Source: Halomonas daqiaonensis
GTDB taxonomy: Bacteria; Pseudomonadota; Gammaproteobacteria; Pseudomonadales; Halomonadaceae
NCBI RefSeq assembly: GCF_900109725.1
Contig: NZ_FOBC01000015.1
Location: 1-64,000, forward strand
Reading direction: 5' to 3'
DNA: 64,000 nt
The notes under the pieces are model-generated. The model had not been told where the DNA came from, ran no database searches, and saw only the letters and a program-made list of their open reading frames with translations. This document shows, in pieces, positions 54,179 through 64,000 of this stretch. Made by a program: the position numbers and the translations under genes. Positions within the stretch are counted from its first letter, which is position 1. Every line of letters begins with the position of its first letter.

Positions 54179-55051
54179 GTGCTGATACCCATCGGATACC
54201 TTGTCGTCATCTTCTCCGTGTTCGGGGGCTTCGCCCTGGCGGGCGGACACCTGGGCCCGCTCTTCCAGCCAACGGAGTTCTTGATGATCGGCGGCGCCGG
54301 CATTGGAGCCTTCATCGCCGCCAACAACGGCAAGGCCATCAAGGCCACCTTTCGTATCTTTGGCCGGCTTCGGCGCTCCAACAAGTATGACAAGTCGCTC
54401 TACATGGAGCTGATGGCACTGCAGTACAAGATACTCTCGAAGATTCGCCGCGACGGCATGCTGGGTATCGAGCGCGACATCGATAACCCCGGGGAAAGCA
54501 CGCTATTCAACGAACACCCCCGAGTTCTCGCTGACCCCATGATCATGGCCTTCCTCACCGACTACCTGCGCCTGATGGTGAGCGGAAGCATGGAGCCCAT
54601 GGAACTCGACGAGCTGATGCTCCACGAGATCGAGGTTTTCGAACAGGAAGCCCACATCCCCGCCGATGCCATTGCCAAGGTAGGGGATGCCATGCCGGCC
54701 TTCGGTATCGTTGCCGCGGTGATGGGGGTAGTGAAGGCGCTGAGCACTGCCGATGCGGCACCCGATGAGATGGGGCAGATGATTGCCCATGCCCTGGTCG
54801 GTACCTTCCTGGGCATCCTCGCCGGCTACGGCTTCGTCAACCCTCTGGCGAGCCGTGTCGAGCGGCAGGCGAAAGAGGTGGAGAAGATCCTCCAGTGCAT
54901 GCGGGTCACCCTGCTGGCCAGCCTGCATGGGTATGCGCCACAGCTGGCCGTCGAGTTCGGACGCAAGGCCCTGCATACCGAAGAACGCCCAGGCTTCTCC
55001 GAGCTGGAAGACTACGTTCGCAATGCCAAGGCAGGTGAAGGCCGCGCATGA
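54179..55051 (+). CDS. motA: Flagellar stator protein MotA
   Basis: 290 residues from a GTG at 54179, four membrane segments (about 3-25, 35-52, 165-190, 200-222). The cytoplasmic loop keeps SKIRRDGMLGIERDIDNP, with the charges that meet FliG, and AMPAFGIVAAVMGVVKAL with the channel proline. Overlaps motB by four bases. Confidence 0.96.
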   Translation: MLIPIGYLVVIFSVFGGFALAGGHLGPLFQPTEFLMIGGAGIGAFIAANNGKAIKATFRIFGRLRRSNKYDKSLYMELMALQYKILSKIRRDGMLGIERDIDNPGESTLFNEHPRVLADPMIMAFLTDYLRLMVSGSMEPMELDELMLHEIEVFEQEAHIPADAIAKVGDAMPAFGIVAAVMGVVKALSTADAAPDEMGQMIAHALVGTFLGILAGYGFVNPLASRVERQAKEVEKILQCMRVTLLASLHGYAPQLAVEFGRKALHTEERPGFSELEDYVRNAKAGEGRA

Positions 55052-56004
55052 GCGAGAATCGCCGACCCATCATCGTACGCCGCAAGAAGATCGTTCATCG
55101 GCACCACGGTGGCAGTTGGAAGATTGCCCTGGCGGATTTCATGACGGCCCTGATGGCGCTGTTCCTGGTCATGTGGATCCTGTCTCAAGCCAACCAGGAA
55201 GAGCGCGAAGCCGTTTCCGAATACTTTCGCACTCCCCTGGTTACCGCCATCACCGGCGGAAGTGGCTCAGCACAAAGCGCCAACGTGATCCCGGGTGGCG
55301 GACCCGACCCGGTGCATTCGGAGGGCGAGCGGGCACGCATCGATCTGCGCACCCAGACACGCCCCAGCGAACAGCAGCGCAGAGCCTTTCGTGATCTTCA
55401 GCAACGCATCGAGACGGCCATCGATGCCGACCCGGATCTCCGACAGCTGCGCCAGCAGATGCGCTTCGACATGACGCCGGAGGGCCTGAGAATCCAGCTG
55501 CTCGACACCGAGCAGCGCCCGATGTTCGACCTGGGCAGCGACCGGGTCGCCCCCTACATGCGTGACCTGCTGCGCACCATGGCTCCCCTGCTCAACGAGC
55601 TGCCCAACGATCTCAGCATCAGCGGCCATACTGACAGCATCGCCTATCTGAACGGCTACCGGGGCTACAGCAACTGGGAGCTCTCCAGCGACCGCGCCAA
55701 TGCGTCGCGCCGCGAGCTGGTCAGCGGCGGCCTGGAGCCCAGCAAGCTGCTGCGCGTCTCTGGCTTCGCTGACCGGGTCCCCATGCCGGACACCGAGGCC
55801 AGCGCCCCGATCAATCGCCGCATCGAACTGCTGGTGCTTTTCCGCCACGTCTCTGACCGCATCCGCTCACCAGGTGTGCTCAACGGAGCGGGAACCCCAT
55901 CACCGATCAGCCGGCAACCGACCCAGCAGGTCGATGCGGCGCCGGCGGTGCGATTCACCAGAAGCCTCAGGCAGGCCTTGGGTACACAACAACCGGAGCC
56001 CTGA
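55048..56004 (+). CDS. motB: Flagellar stator protein MotB
   Basis: 318 residues. The ion-carrying aspartate is in KIALADFMTALMALFLVMWI (Asp 30). The C-terminal OmpA-like domain (about 145-275) with SISGHTDS and YSNWELSSDRANASRRELVS anchors it to peptidoglycan. Ala at the position after the Asp-helix start is like proton-type MotB, but ion choice cannot be settled. Confidence 0.96.
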   Translation: MSENRRPIIVRRKKIVHRHHGGSWKIALADFMTALMALFLVMWILSQANQEEREAVSEYFRTPLVTAITGGSGSAQSANVIPGGGPDPVHSEGERARIDLRTQTRPSEQQRRAFRDLQQRIETAIDADPDLRQLRQQMRFDMTPEGLRIQLLDTEQRPMFDLGSDRVAPYMRDLLRTMAPLLNELPNDLSISGHTDSIAYLNGYRGYSNWELSSDRANASRRELVSGGLEPSKLLRVSGFADRVPMPDTEASAPINRRIELLVLFRHVSDRIRSPGVLNGAGTPSPISRQPTQQVDAAPAVRFTRSLRQALGTQQPEP

Positions 56005-56038
56005 GGGGCGACAACCATTCCAGGGTGGGGACACGCGC

Positions 56039-58171
56039 ATGGATATCACCGATTTCTATGACACCTTTTTCGAGGAGGCGGAGGAACTACTGGCCGACAT
56101 GGAGCGCCACCTTCTCGAGATCGATCTCGAGGAACCGGACGCCGAGCAGCTCAATGCGATCTTCCGCGCTGCACACTCGATCAAGGGAGGGGCCGGGACC
56201 TTCGGCTTCGAGGTGTTACAGAAGACCACGCACCTCTTCGAGAACCTGCTTGATCATACGCGCCGCGGGGAACTGACCCTACGTCGGGACATCGTCGACA
56301 CCTTTCTGGAAACCAAGGACATGCTGCACGATCAGCTGGACGCCTACCGAAACGAGGAAGAGCCGGACCAGGCGGCCTTCACGCGAATCTGCCAGACCCT
56401 GCAACAGCTGGCCCGTGAGGAAATCGGCCAGGAACTCGAGGAAGCGGGCGGCGCGTCGGGGGGAGCAGTCAGCAGTGCGCCCACTGAACCATCCGAGCCA
56501 CAACATCCCGACGAGCCCTGCGCCGACAGCGATGCTGCTGAAGCCCCGATGGGTGAACAAGTGCTGGCCGTCGCCCTGCTGAATGTCGGCGAGAAGGACC
56601 GTGGCCTGCTGGTGGAAGAGCTCGGACAGCTGGGGACGGTCCAGGACCAGCAAGGCGACGAGACCTGCTACGAGGTCAAGCTCCTCACCAGCGTCAGCCG
56701 TGACGACATCGAAGCCGTGATGTGCTTCATCGTCGAACCCGAACAGCTTCACATCCGTCCAGCCGAGGACGAGGAGAACATCCCGGACACGCCACTACAC
56801 GCGTCCCAACAGGCGAAATCCCTCAAGCCCTCTGCCGCCAGTCCGAAAGCCTCCGAGACCTCCGGCCAATCCGCTACCGACAACTCGAGGGAGGACGGCA
56901 AGGCCAGGACGAAGAAGGCCAAGGCGGGCGGCGAATCCAGCTCGATCCGGGTGTCGGTGGACAAGGTGGACCAGATCATCAACCTGGTGGGCGAGCTGAT
57001 CATCACCCAGTCGATGCTCGACCAGACCGTCAGCGAGCTGGATGGCGTCAAGGATGGCGGCCTGCTGAATGGCATGAGCCTGCTGCAGCGCAATGCCCGG
57101 GACCTGCAGGAAGCGGTCATGTCCGTGCGCATGGTCGCCATGGATTATGTGTTCAGCCGTTATCCTCGCCTGGTACGCGACCTGGCCAGCAAGCTCGAAA
57201 AGGAGATAGAGCTGGTCACCGAGGGCGAATCCACCGAGCTCGACAAGAGCCTCACCGAACGCATCATCGACCCGCTTACCCATCTGGTGCGCAACAGCCT
57301 CGATCATGGCATCGAGGATCCCGATATCCGTGAGGCGGCCGGCAAGCCGCGAACCGGCCGTCTGACCCTCTCGGCCCAGCATCAGGGCGGCAATATCCTC
57401 ATCGAGGTGATCGACGACGGTGCCGGCCTCGACCGCGACAGGCTGCTCGCCAAGGCCAGGGAAAGCGGCCTGTCGGTCTCCGACACCATGAGTGACGACG
57501 AGGTGTGGCAGCTGATCTTTGCTCCCGGTTTCTCCACCGCCAAGGAAGTCAGCGATGTCTCCGGTCGCGGCGTGGGCATGGATGTGGTCAAGCGCAACAT
57601 CCAGGGCATGGGGGGGCATGTCGAGATCATGTCTCGCAAGGGACAAGGCACCACCACACGTATCGTTCTGCCACTGACCCTGGCCATCCTCGATGGCATG
57701 TCGATCAAGGTCGGTGGTGAGGTCTTCATCCTGCCGCTTTCCACCGTGCTCGAATCCCTGCAGCCATCCCGTGAGGACCTGTATGCCATGGCCGGCGACG
57801 ACGTGGTGCTCAAGGTCCGCGATGAATATCTGCCCGTGGTGGCCGTCCATGCAGCACTGGACGTGGAAGGCGCCAAGACGGAGCTGAACGAGACCATCGC
57901 CGTGATCGTTCAGGGCGAGGGGCGTCGTTATGCCCTGCTGGTGGACGACCTGATCGGCCAGCAGCAGGTGGTGGTGAAGAACCTGGAAACCAACTATCGC
58001 AAGGTGCCGGGGGTTTCGGCGGCCACCATCCTGGGCGACGGCAGTGTGGCCCTGATCCTGGATATCGCCGACCTACATCGCCTGAGCCGTGCCAAGAAGG
58101 AGGCCCAACGTCCAAGGCGTGCCTCCACTGATTACGAGACATTGTTTCGAAAAGAGGAAGAACCGTCATGA
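56039..58171 (+). CDS. cheA: Chemotaxis histidine kinase CheA
   Basis: 710 residues from the ATG at 56039; a longer frame upstream runs inside motB and is not real. P1 with phosphoacceptor His 46 ([14 protein letters not shown]), P2 (about 178-240), dimer domain P3 (about 300-370), kinase P4 with [23 protein letters not shown] and GRGVGMDVV (about 415-530), and CheW-like P5 to the end. Overlaps cheW by four bases. Confidence 0.97.
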   Translation: MDITDFYDTFFEEAEELLADMERHLLEIDLEEPDAEQLNAIFRAAHSIKGGAGTFGFEVLQKTTHLFENLLDHTRRGELTLRRDIVDTFLETKDMLHDQLDAYRNEEEPDQAAFTRICQTLQQLAREEIGQELEEAGGASGGAVSSAPTEPSEPQHPDEPCADSDAAEAPMGEQVLAVALLNVGEKDRGLLVEELGQLGTVQDQQGDETCYEVKLLTSVSRDDIEAVMCFIVEPEQLHIRPAEDEENIPDTPLHASQQAKSLKPSAASPKASETSGQSATDNSREDGKARTKKAKAGGESSSIRVSVDKVDQIINLVGELIITQSMLDQTVSELDGVKDGGLLNGMSLLQRNARDLQEAVMSVRMVAMDYVFSRYPRLVRDLASKLEKEIELVTEGESTELDKSLTERIIDPLTHLVRNSLDHGIEDPDIREAAGKPRTGRLTLSAQHQGGNILIEVIDDGAGLDRDRLLAKARESGLSVSDTMSDDEVWQLIFAPGFSTAKEVSDVSGRGVGMDVVKRNIQGMGGHVEIMSRKGQGTTTRIVLPLTLAILDGMSIKVGGEVFILPLSTVLESLQPSREDLYAMAGDDVVLKVRDEYLPVVAVHAALDVEGAKTELNETIAVIVQGEGRRYALLVDDLIGQQQVVVKNLETNYRKVPGVSAATILGDGSVALILDIADLHRLSRAKKEAQRPRRASTDYETLFRKEEEPS

Positions 58172-58665
58172 CCCGCCTGTCACAACATGCCGACTATGCC
58201 GCATCGGAGGCCCAGAACCGTGAATTCCTGGTGTTCTCTCTGGGTGAGGAAGAGTACGCCATCGACATCCTCAAGGTGCAGGAGATCCGGGGCTACGAAA
58301 ACGTCACGCGTATCGCCAATGCGCCAGAGTTCATCAAGGGCGTGACCAACCTGCGTGGGATCATCGTGCCCATCGTCGATCTGCGCATCAAGTTCCATCT
58401 GGACAAGGTCGAGTACGGCGGCCAGACCGTGGTGATCGTGGTCAATGTCGCTGATCGCGTGGTGGGTATCGTGGTCGATGGCGTCTCCGACGTCATGACC
58501 CTCACGCCCGAGCAGATCAAGCCGGCCCCCGAGTTCGGCGTCACCCTGTCGTCCGACTTCCTCAGCGGGCTGGGCAGCCTCGAGGACCGCATGCTGGTGC
58601 TGGTCGATATCGACAAGCTGCTCACCAGCGAGGAAATGGCCCTGGTCGAGCGTACCAGCGCATAA
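58168..58665 (+). CDS. cheW: Chemotaxis coupling protein CheW
   Basis: 165 residues, a single CheW domain, with [40 protein letters not shown] and [11 protein letters not shown]. Couples receptors to CheA. Confidence 0.97.
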   Translation: MTRLSQHADYAASEAQNREFLVFSLGEEEYAIDILKVQEIRGYENVTRIANAPEFIKGVTNLRGIIVPIVDLRIKFHLDKVEYGGQTVVIVVNVADRVVGIVVDGVSDVMTLTPEQIKPAPEFGVTLSSDFLSGLGSLEDRMLVLVDIDKLLTSEEMALVERTSA

Positions 58666-58691
58666 GGCATGCCCACGCAGGGAGAGGAACG

Positions 58692-60341
58692 ATGCGACAG
58701 ATGACGACGACAAAAAAACTCTGGGGCTCACTCGGCATCATCTGGGTAGCCATGCTGGTGTTGGTGGGCTGGGGGGCGTGGGAAAACCGCCAGACCATGC
58801 TCGAGGAACGACGCAATGCCCTGGGCGACTACGTCGACATGGCCATGAACGTGATCCGAGACCATGCCGAGCGTAGCGAGAAAGGTGAACTGACCCAAGA
58901 CGAAGCCCAGCGCATGGCGGCCTCGACGGTTCGCGAGATGACCTATGACCAGGGCCGCGGCTACATCTATATCTTCAATGGCGATTACGAGCTTCTCGCC
59001 CATCCGCGCCTGCCGGTAGGCACCTCGGTAGCGGATTTCCAGAACGAGGAAGGCCGCTACCTTTTCCGCGAGTTCGTCGAGGACGTGCAGACCGACGATG
59101 GCGTCGTGAACTATCTCTGGGCCCATGCTTCCGAGGAGGACGCTGTCGCCGAGAAGTCTTCCCTCAATACCCTATTCGAGGAGTGGGGTTGGTACGTGGG
59201 TACAGGGGTATACATCGACGACATCAATGCCGCTTTCATGGCCGGCCTGACCCGTTCACTGCTCGCTCTGCTGGGTATCGGCATCCCCGTGTCCCTGCTG
59301 ATGGGCCTGGTCATCCGCGGCGTGACACGTCGCCTGGGCGGTGATCCGCACTACGCCGCTGAAATGGTGCGGCATATCGCCGAGGGTAATCTGTCCCATG
59401 CCATCCGGCTGCGCGACGACGACCGCGAAAGCCTGCTCTTTGATATCGAGAGAATGCGAGCCTCTCTGGCCGGCACCATCGGCGATATCCATCGCAGCGC
59501 CGACGAAGTCAACGAGGTAGTCGAAGAGATCGGCGCCGGCAACGATGAACTGGCGACTCGCACCGAGCAGCAGGCCGCATCGCTTGCCGAAACCGCTTCC
59601 AGCATGGAACAGCTTACCGCAACCGTGAAGCAGAACGCGGAGCATTCCGGCAAGGCCCGTGAACTGGCCGGCGAGACGGCCTCCAATGCTGCCCGCGGTC
59701 ACGATTCCATGGAGCGCGTCGAGGCGTCGATGAGCGGCATCAACGAGAGTGCCGGCCAGATGAGCACGATCGTCGATACCATCGACTCCATTGCCTTCCA
59801 GACCAACATCCTGGCGCTCAATGCCTCAGTGGAGGCGGCCCGCGCCGGCGAACACGGCCGCGGCTTCGCCGTGGTGGCCGAGGAAGTGCGCAAGCTGGCC
59901 AGCCGGAGCTCGGAAGCCGCCCAAGAGATCAAGGCACTGATCGAGACCTCCGACGGCAAGGTCGTCGAAGGGACCCGGATGGTCAAGGAAACCGGGGAGA
60001 TCATCGAGATCATGGTCACCGATATCCAGCAGCTCAGCACCTTGATCGGTGAAATCTCCTCGGCCTCCGAAGAGCAGAGCCACGGCATAGAGCAGGTCAA
60101 TGAGGCGGTTTCCCAGATGGATCGCATGACCCAGCAGAATGCCGGTCTCGTGGAGGAGCATAGCGGCGCTTCGCAGCGACTGATCGCCCAGAGTCACCAA
60201 CTGCGCGATCACGTGGCCCGCTTCAACATCACCATCGCCGGCCAGCGCCCGAAAGCGAGCGGGTATGCCGCGGCCTCGAAGGAAAGCAAGGAGCAGCCGC
60301 AAGCGACGCATCATCCACGGCGTGAAATGGCAGATGCCTGA
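58692..60341 (+). CDS. Methyl-accepting chemotaxis protein with a Cache-type sensor
   Basis: 549 residues. Membrane segments at about 12-32 and 190-210 enclose a single-Cache type domain ([20 protein letters not shown], then [17 protein letters not shown]). HAMP (about 212-265) and the signalling domain (about 280-510) with the hairpin tip [20 protein letters not shown] follow. No CheR-binding pentapeptide at the C-terminus. Ligand unknown; relatives often sense small carboxylates. Confidence 0.93.
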   Translation: MRQMTTTKKLWGSLGIIWVAMLVLVGWGAWENRQTMLEERRNALGDYVDMAMNVIRDHAERSEKGELTQDEAQRMAASTVREMTYDQGRGYIYIFNGDYELLAHPRLPVGTSVADFQNEEGRYLFREFVEDVQTDDGVVNYLWAHASEEDAVAEKSSLNTLFEEWGWYVGTGVYIDDINAAFMAGLTRSLLALLGIGIPVSLLMGLVIRGVTRRLGGDPHYAAEMVRHIAEGNLSHAIRLRDDDRESLLFDIERMRASLAGTIGDIHRSADEVNEVVEEIGAGNDELATRTEQQAASLAETASSMEQLTATVKQNAEHSGKARELAGETASNAARGHDSMERVEASMSGINESAGQMSTIVDTIDSIAFQTNILALNASVEAARAGEHGRGFAVVAEEVRKLASRSSEAAQEIKALIETSDGKVVEGTRMVKETGEIIEIMVTDIQQLSTLIGEISSASEEQSHGIEQVNEAVSQMDRMTQQNAGLVEEHSGASQRLIAQSHQLRDHVARFNITIAGQRPKASGYAAASKESKEQPQATHHPRREMADA

Positions 60342-60399
60342 TGCGTCAGGCCAGCCAACCATCGGTGGCTAGCGTGCCGCCTGAGAGAGGAAGCGGGAA

Positions 60400-61755
60400 G
60401 TGAAGATACTCGACAACATGACCGTGCGGGTCAGCTGGCTGCTGGTGCTGGCGACCTTCACCGTGCTGGTCCTGGCCGTCAGCCTGCTCGGACTCTTCGC
60501 TCTGGCGGAAGGCAAGGCAACCGTTGCCCAGATCGCGCCACATGCCGGCGAAACCGGTGACGCCGTCGAGACATCGTTCGCGGCCTTTGCCAGCTGGATG
60601 CAGCTGGCCATCCTGGCGGCATTGCTGGGCACCATCGCCACCGTGATCGTTGTGCTGTGGGGGGTGACGATCAATGTCGTGCGGCCATTGGGCGAGCTGG
60701 TCGGCTACTTCGAGCGTATGAAGGAAGGCAACCTGGCCCAGACGATTCCGCAACGCGGGGACAATGAGATAGGTCGACTCTATGCCTCGCTGGACGAGAT
60801 GCAGCACGGCCTTGCCGACACCGTGGGAACGGTGCGCGACTCCAGTGAATCCATCTATCTCGGCACCCAGCATATCGCCCACGGCAACAACGACCTCTCC
60901 GCTCGTACCGAACAGCAGGCATCGTCGCTGCAGGAGACCGCGACCAGCATGGAGGAGCTCTCCTCCACCGTGGAGCAGAACGCGGACAATGCGCGCCAGG
61001 CCAGCCAGCTGGCCGCCGACGCCTCGCGCACCGCTCAACAGGGCGGTGAAATCGTCGAGCAGGTGGTCACGACCATGCACGAAATCAGCCAGGGCTCTCA
61101 TCGCGTCGCGGAGATCATCGGCACCATCGATGCGATCGCCTTCCAGACCAATATTCTGGCATTGAACGCCTCGGTAGAGGCTGCCAGAGCCGGTGAGCAT
61201 GGCCGAGGCTTCGCTGTGGTCGCCGAGGAAGTCCGCAATCTGGCCAGCCGGAGCGCCAATGCCTCGAGCGAGATCCGTACGCTGATCCAGACATCGGTCA
61301 ATCAAGTGGATGCGGGAACATCTCGTGCCGACCAAGCCGGCCAGACCATGACCGAGATGGTCGCCGCCGTACAGCGCGTCAGCGACATCATGGACGAGAT
61401 CGCCTCGGCCTCCGCCGAACAGAGCAATGGCATCGGTCAGGTCAACGATGCCGTCACCCAGATGGACCAGGTGACGCAGCAGAATGCCGAACTGGTCCAG
61501 CAGGCGGCCAGTGCCGCCAACCAGCTGGAAGCCGAGGCCAGTCGGCTCAAGGCCGCCGTTAACCGCTTCCAGCTCGGTAAAGCGAACAGCGATACCCCGA
61601 CCCCGGAGGGAAGCTCGCGACACGCAGACGAAAGCCATGACCTGGCTCGCTGGATGCCGACGCTGATGCCAGCCCGAAGCACGGGTCGCCATACCACCCG
61701 CGAGGGTCACGACAACGGACACGGCAGTCGCGACGATGAATGGGAGTCCTTCTAG
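60400..61755 (+). CDS. Methyl-accepting chemotaxis protein with minimal periplasmic part and CheR-binding pentapeptide
   Basis: 451 residues from a GTG at 60400 (GAGAGGAAG upstream); an ATG at 60418 is possible. Two membrane segments (about 10-30 and 68-92) enclose only about 35 residues, too few for a ligand domain. HAMP, methylation helices and the [20 protein letters not shown] tip are complete. After an unstructured tail the protein ends in EWESF, matching the xWxxF tether (NWETF in Tar/Tsr) for CheR and CheB. Confidence 0.92.
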   Translation: MKILDNMTVRVSWLLVLATFTVLVLAVSLLGLFALAEGKATVAQIAPHAGETGDAVETSFAAFASWMQLAILAALLGTIATVIVVLWGVTINVVRPLGELVGYFERMKEGNLAQTIPQRGDNEIGRLYASLDEMQHGLADTVGTVRDSSESIYLGTQHIAHGNNDLSARTEQQASSLQETATSMEELSSTVEQNADNARQASQLAADASRTAQQGGEIVEQVVTTMHEISQGSHRVAEIIGTIDAIAFQTNILALNASVEAARAGEHGRGFAVVAEEVRNLASRSANASSEIRTLIQTSVNQVDAGTSRADQAGQTMTEMVAAVQRVSDIMDEIASASAEQSNGIGQVNDAVTQMDQVTQQNAELVQQAASAANQLEAEASRLKAAVNRFQLGKANSDTPTPEGSSRHADESHDLARWMPTLMPARSTGRHTTREGHDNGHGSRDDEWESF

Positions 61756-61852
61756 GACACCCTCACATCAGGCTCTCGGTGCCACCCGACACCGGCGGCA
61801 CCCCCATAAGAACTATCAGGCCGTCGCCTCTTGCCTCAGCAGGAAACATCGC

Positions 61853-64000
61853 ATGCGAAACAACCAGCCCGTCACCCAGCAGGAATACCCGCTTCATGAG
61901 GAGCATTTCCTGATCTCGCGCACGGACCTCAAGGGCCGCATCACCTATGTCAATCCGGCCTTCATCGAGGTCAGCGGCTTCAGTCGCGAGGAGCTGCTCG
62001 GCTCGCCCCACAACATCGTGCGCCACCCGGACATGCCTGAGGCGGCCTACCAGAACCTCTGGGACACGCTGGCTGCCGGGGAGAGCTGGAAGGGCCTGGT
62101 CAAGAACCGCCGCAAGAACGGTGACCATTACTGGGTAGACGCCAGCGTCTCGCCCATCGTCGAGGAAGATCGGCTCGTCGGCTACGCGTCGGTCAGGGTC
62201 AAGCCCGACCCCATCGAGGTCGATAAGGCCGACAAGGCCTACGCCCTCATCAATAAAGGCAAGGGCAGCCGCTTCACTCTCGAACGTGGACAACTCCGTC
62301 GCCGCGGCCTGGGCAGCCGGCTGTCGCGCCTCAACCTGCGCAGCTTGCGTGCACGCGTAGTGACCATGGTGGTGGTGGCCGGCCTGCTGCTCTTGGCAAG
62401 CGGCGCGCTGGGCCTTTTCGGTCTGCAAGTGTCTGGCGAGCGCCTGCAAGCACTGGACCGGGATGGCCTGCAGGATGTGGCCCGCCTGCAGCAAATCGAC
62501 CAACTGGCAACCCGGGCCCACCAGTCACTCTCCCGCAATGATCGATTCATGCTGCTGGAGAACAAGGACCAGCACCTCGAGGAGCTTCAGGAGATCGAGT
62601 CGTCACTGGATACCTTGTGGACCACCTATCGGGCCAGAGAGGCCAACCAGAACGGCCAGGCCGACACCTTCGATTCCCTGCTGACAGACTACCTGGACGC
62701 CGGCATAGGCCGAGCTATCAATCTGCTCCAGAGCGACGAGAATTTCGACATATTCACCAACCTGCCGCCGCATAACGAGGAGATGCAGGCGATGGGCGAA
62801 ACCCTCTCCACCGAGGTCAATGACCTCATTGAGGGTAAACAGGCCAACGCGGCAACACTGGCCGACGAGGCCCGGGCAGAACAACAGCGGATGCTCATGG
62901 CGCAGGCCGGCATGCTGGCCATCGGCCTGCTGGTGCTGATCGTGATCGGCGCCCTGACCCTGCGCGCCATGTTGCGACCGCTGCGTGATGCCGAAGCCTT
63001 CACCCTTCAGATTGCCTCGGGCAACCTCGCCGCCGACGTACCTGCGCGCCGGCGTGACGAACTGGGCCGCCTGCTGGAAGCCCTCGACATCATGCGCAAG
63101 AGCCTTGGCAGCATCGTCGGCGACGTCAACAGCGGGATCCGGGTGGTGACGCCGGCCGCTCGTGACATCGCCTCGGGCAACGAAGATCTCTCTGCACGCA
63201 CGGAGCAGCAGGCCGCCTCGCTCCAGCAGACAGCCTCGAGCATGGAAGAGATGACCACGACGGTGCAGCACAACTCGGAGAATGCTCGCCAGGCCAGTGG
63301 CCTAGCCTCCGAGAATGCCGCGCGCACCCGGGAGACCGGCGAGTTGATGCACCAGGTCGTGGGCACCATGGGCGAGATCACCCAAGGCTCTCGCAAGATG
63401 ACGGAAATCATCAATGTCATCGATTCCATCGCCTTCCAGACCAATATCCTGGCGCTGAATGCCTCGGTGGAAGCCGCTCGGGCCGGCGAGCAGGGGCGTG
63501 GCTTCGCCGTCGTGGCCGGTGAAGTCCGCAAGCTGGCCGGTCGCAGCGCCGACGCTGCCAGCGAGATTCGTGAACTGATTGACGATTCGTCCCGCCAGAT
63601 CGATGGCGGTGCCGAGCTGGTACGCCAGGCAGAGACGTCCCTCGATGCCGTCATGGAGGCTTCCACTCGCGTCAACGACATCATGGGCGAGATCACCGCC
63701 GCCTCCGAGGAACAGAGTAACGGTATCGGCCAGATCAACCAGGCAGTGGTGGAAATGGATCAGGTAACCCAGCAGAACGCCGCCCGGGTCCAGGCGTCGG
63801 CGCGTGCCGCCAGCGAACTCGAGCAACAGGCCAGCCTGCTCGGCAATGCCATTTCCGCCTTCCGTCTACGTGGTGCCGGGATGGAACAAGCCCCCTCCCT
63901 GGCCAAGCGCCAAGCACGTCATCAGGCACCTGACGATTCGCCAGGACCTGCGGCATCTCATCACGAGTCCAGCCCGGGCACTCTCAAGGGCGAGCCCCGC
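61853..64000 (+). CDS. Aer-like PAS chemoreceptor with a 4-helix periplasmic domain, 3' end missing
   Basis: 716 codons to the window end with no stop reached. The N-terminal cytoplasmic PAS domain (about 10-125) is very like Aer: [40 protein letters not shown] and [17 protein letters not shown], so FAD binding and energy or redox sensing are likely. Unlike E. coli Aer, two membrane segments (about 163-185 and 345-367) enclose a periplasmic helical bundle of the Tar type. HAMP and the signalling domain with [20 protein letters not shown] follow. AGGAAA lies eight bases before the ATG. Confidence 0.9.
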   Translation, partial: MRNNQPVTQQEYPLHEEHFLISRTDLKGRITYVNPAFIEVSGFSREELLGSPHNIVRHPDMPEAAYQNLWDTLAAGESWKGLVKNRRKNGDHYWVDASVSPIVEEDRLVGYASVRVKPDPIEVDKADKAYALINKGKGSRFTLERGQLRRRGLGSRLSRLNLRSLRARVVTMVVVAGLLLLASGALGLFGLQVSGERLQALDRDGLQDVARLQQIDQLATRAHQSLSRNDRFMLLENKDQHLEELQEIESSLDTLWTTYRAREANQNGQADTFDSLLTDYLDAGIGRAINLLQSDENFDIFTNLPPHNEEMQAMGETLSTEVNDLIEGKQANAATLADEARAEQQRMLMAQAGMLAIGLLVLIVIGALTLRAMLRPLRDAEAFTLQIASGNLAADVPARRRDELGRLLEALDIMRKSLGSIVGDVNSGIRVVTPAARDIASGNEDLSARTEQQAASLQQTASSMEEMTTTVQHNSENARQASGLASENAARTRETGELMHQVVGTMGEITQGSRKMTEIINVIDSIAFQTNILALNASVEAARAGEQGRGFAVVAGEVRKLAGRSADAASEIRELIDDSSRQIDGGAELVRQAETSLDAVMEASTRVNDIMGEITAASEEQSNGIGQINQAVVEMDQVTQQNAARVQASARAASELEQQASLLGNAISAFRLRGAGMEQAPSLAKRQARHQAPDDSPGPAASHHESSPGTLKGEPR

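Noticed and set aside
61760..61805. A terminator between the second and third receptor genes
   Set aside because: GGTGCC and GGCACC could pair, but the loop is long, competing pairings exist and no U tract follows.

Overview
This window looks like a chromosomal segment of a high-GC gammaproteobacterium, most likely a member of the Halomonadaceae (Halomonas or a close relative). The reasons are an FlhDC-controlled, peritrichous-type flagellar gene set in a GC-rich genome, a PutA of about 1,220 residues without a ribbon-helix-helix domain, and Aer- and Tar-like chemoreceptors. This placement is inferred from protein character and gene order; no database search was possible. No rRNA, tRNA, CRISPR array or complete insertion sequence was seen.

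Layout. (1) 1-9,460, metabolism: the 5' end of an L-serine dehydratase gene, frdDCBA (fumarate reductase, minus strand), a divergent C4-dicarboxylate-type transporter with an FNR/ANR box between them, and putA. (2) 9,460-18,150, a patchy accessory zone: a hypothetical gene, a PilZ/HD-GYP-like protein, a DUF2835 protein, a SprA-like putative metalloprotease, an orphan MotB-like protein, a FitAB-type toxin-antitoxin pair, an HTH antitoxin whose RelE-like toxin has an in-frame stop, a frameshifted DUF4105 pseudogene and a 143-bp MITE-like element. (3) 18,249-34,139, flagellum I: fliC, fliD and fliE on the minus strand with two unknown genes among them, then fliFGHIJKLMNOPQR on the plus strand. 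(4) 34,240-46,499, flagellum II: flgBCDEFGHIJKL on the minus strand and flgA, flgMN on the plus strand. (5) 46,599-64,000, regulation and chemotaxis: a degenerate PAS-GGDEF-EAL protein, a second PilZ/HD-GYP-like protein, fliST with a second FliK-like gene and a FlhB C-domain-like gene, flhDC, motAB, cheA, cheW and three chemoreceptors, the last cut by the window end.

How it fits together. FlhDC would be the master activator, FlgM the anti-sigma factor for FliA (sigma-28), and the late genes follow. I found ten close matches to the sigma-28 promoter (TAAAGTTT / TCAAG-type -35, N10-11, GCCGATA-type -10). They lie before fliC, fliD, flgKL, flgMN, fliST and motAB-che as expected. They also lie before four genes not normally placed in that regulon: the degenerate EAL protein, the PilZ/HD-GYP-like protein, and two proteins of unknown function beside fliD. 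The most interesting reading of the window is a sigma-28-controlled cyclic-di-GMP module, with degenerate or atypical signalling enzymes, built into the flagellar regulon together with two undescribed late-class genes. fliA, flhA, flhB, cheY, cheR, cheB and cheZ are not in the window.
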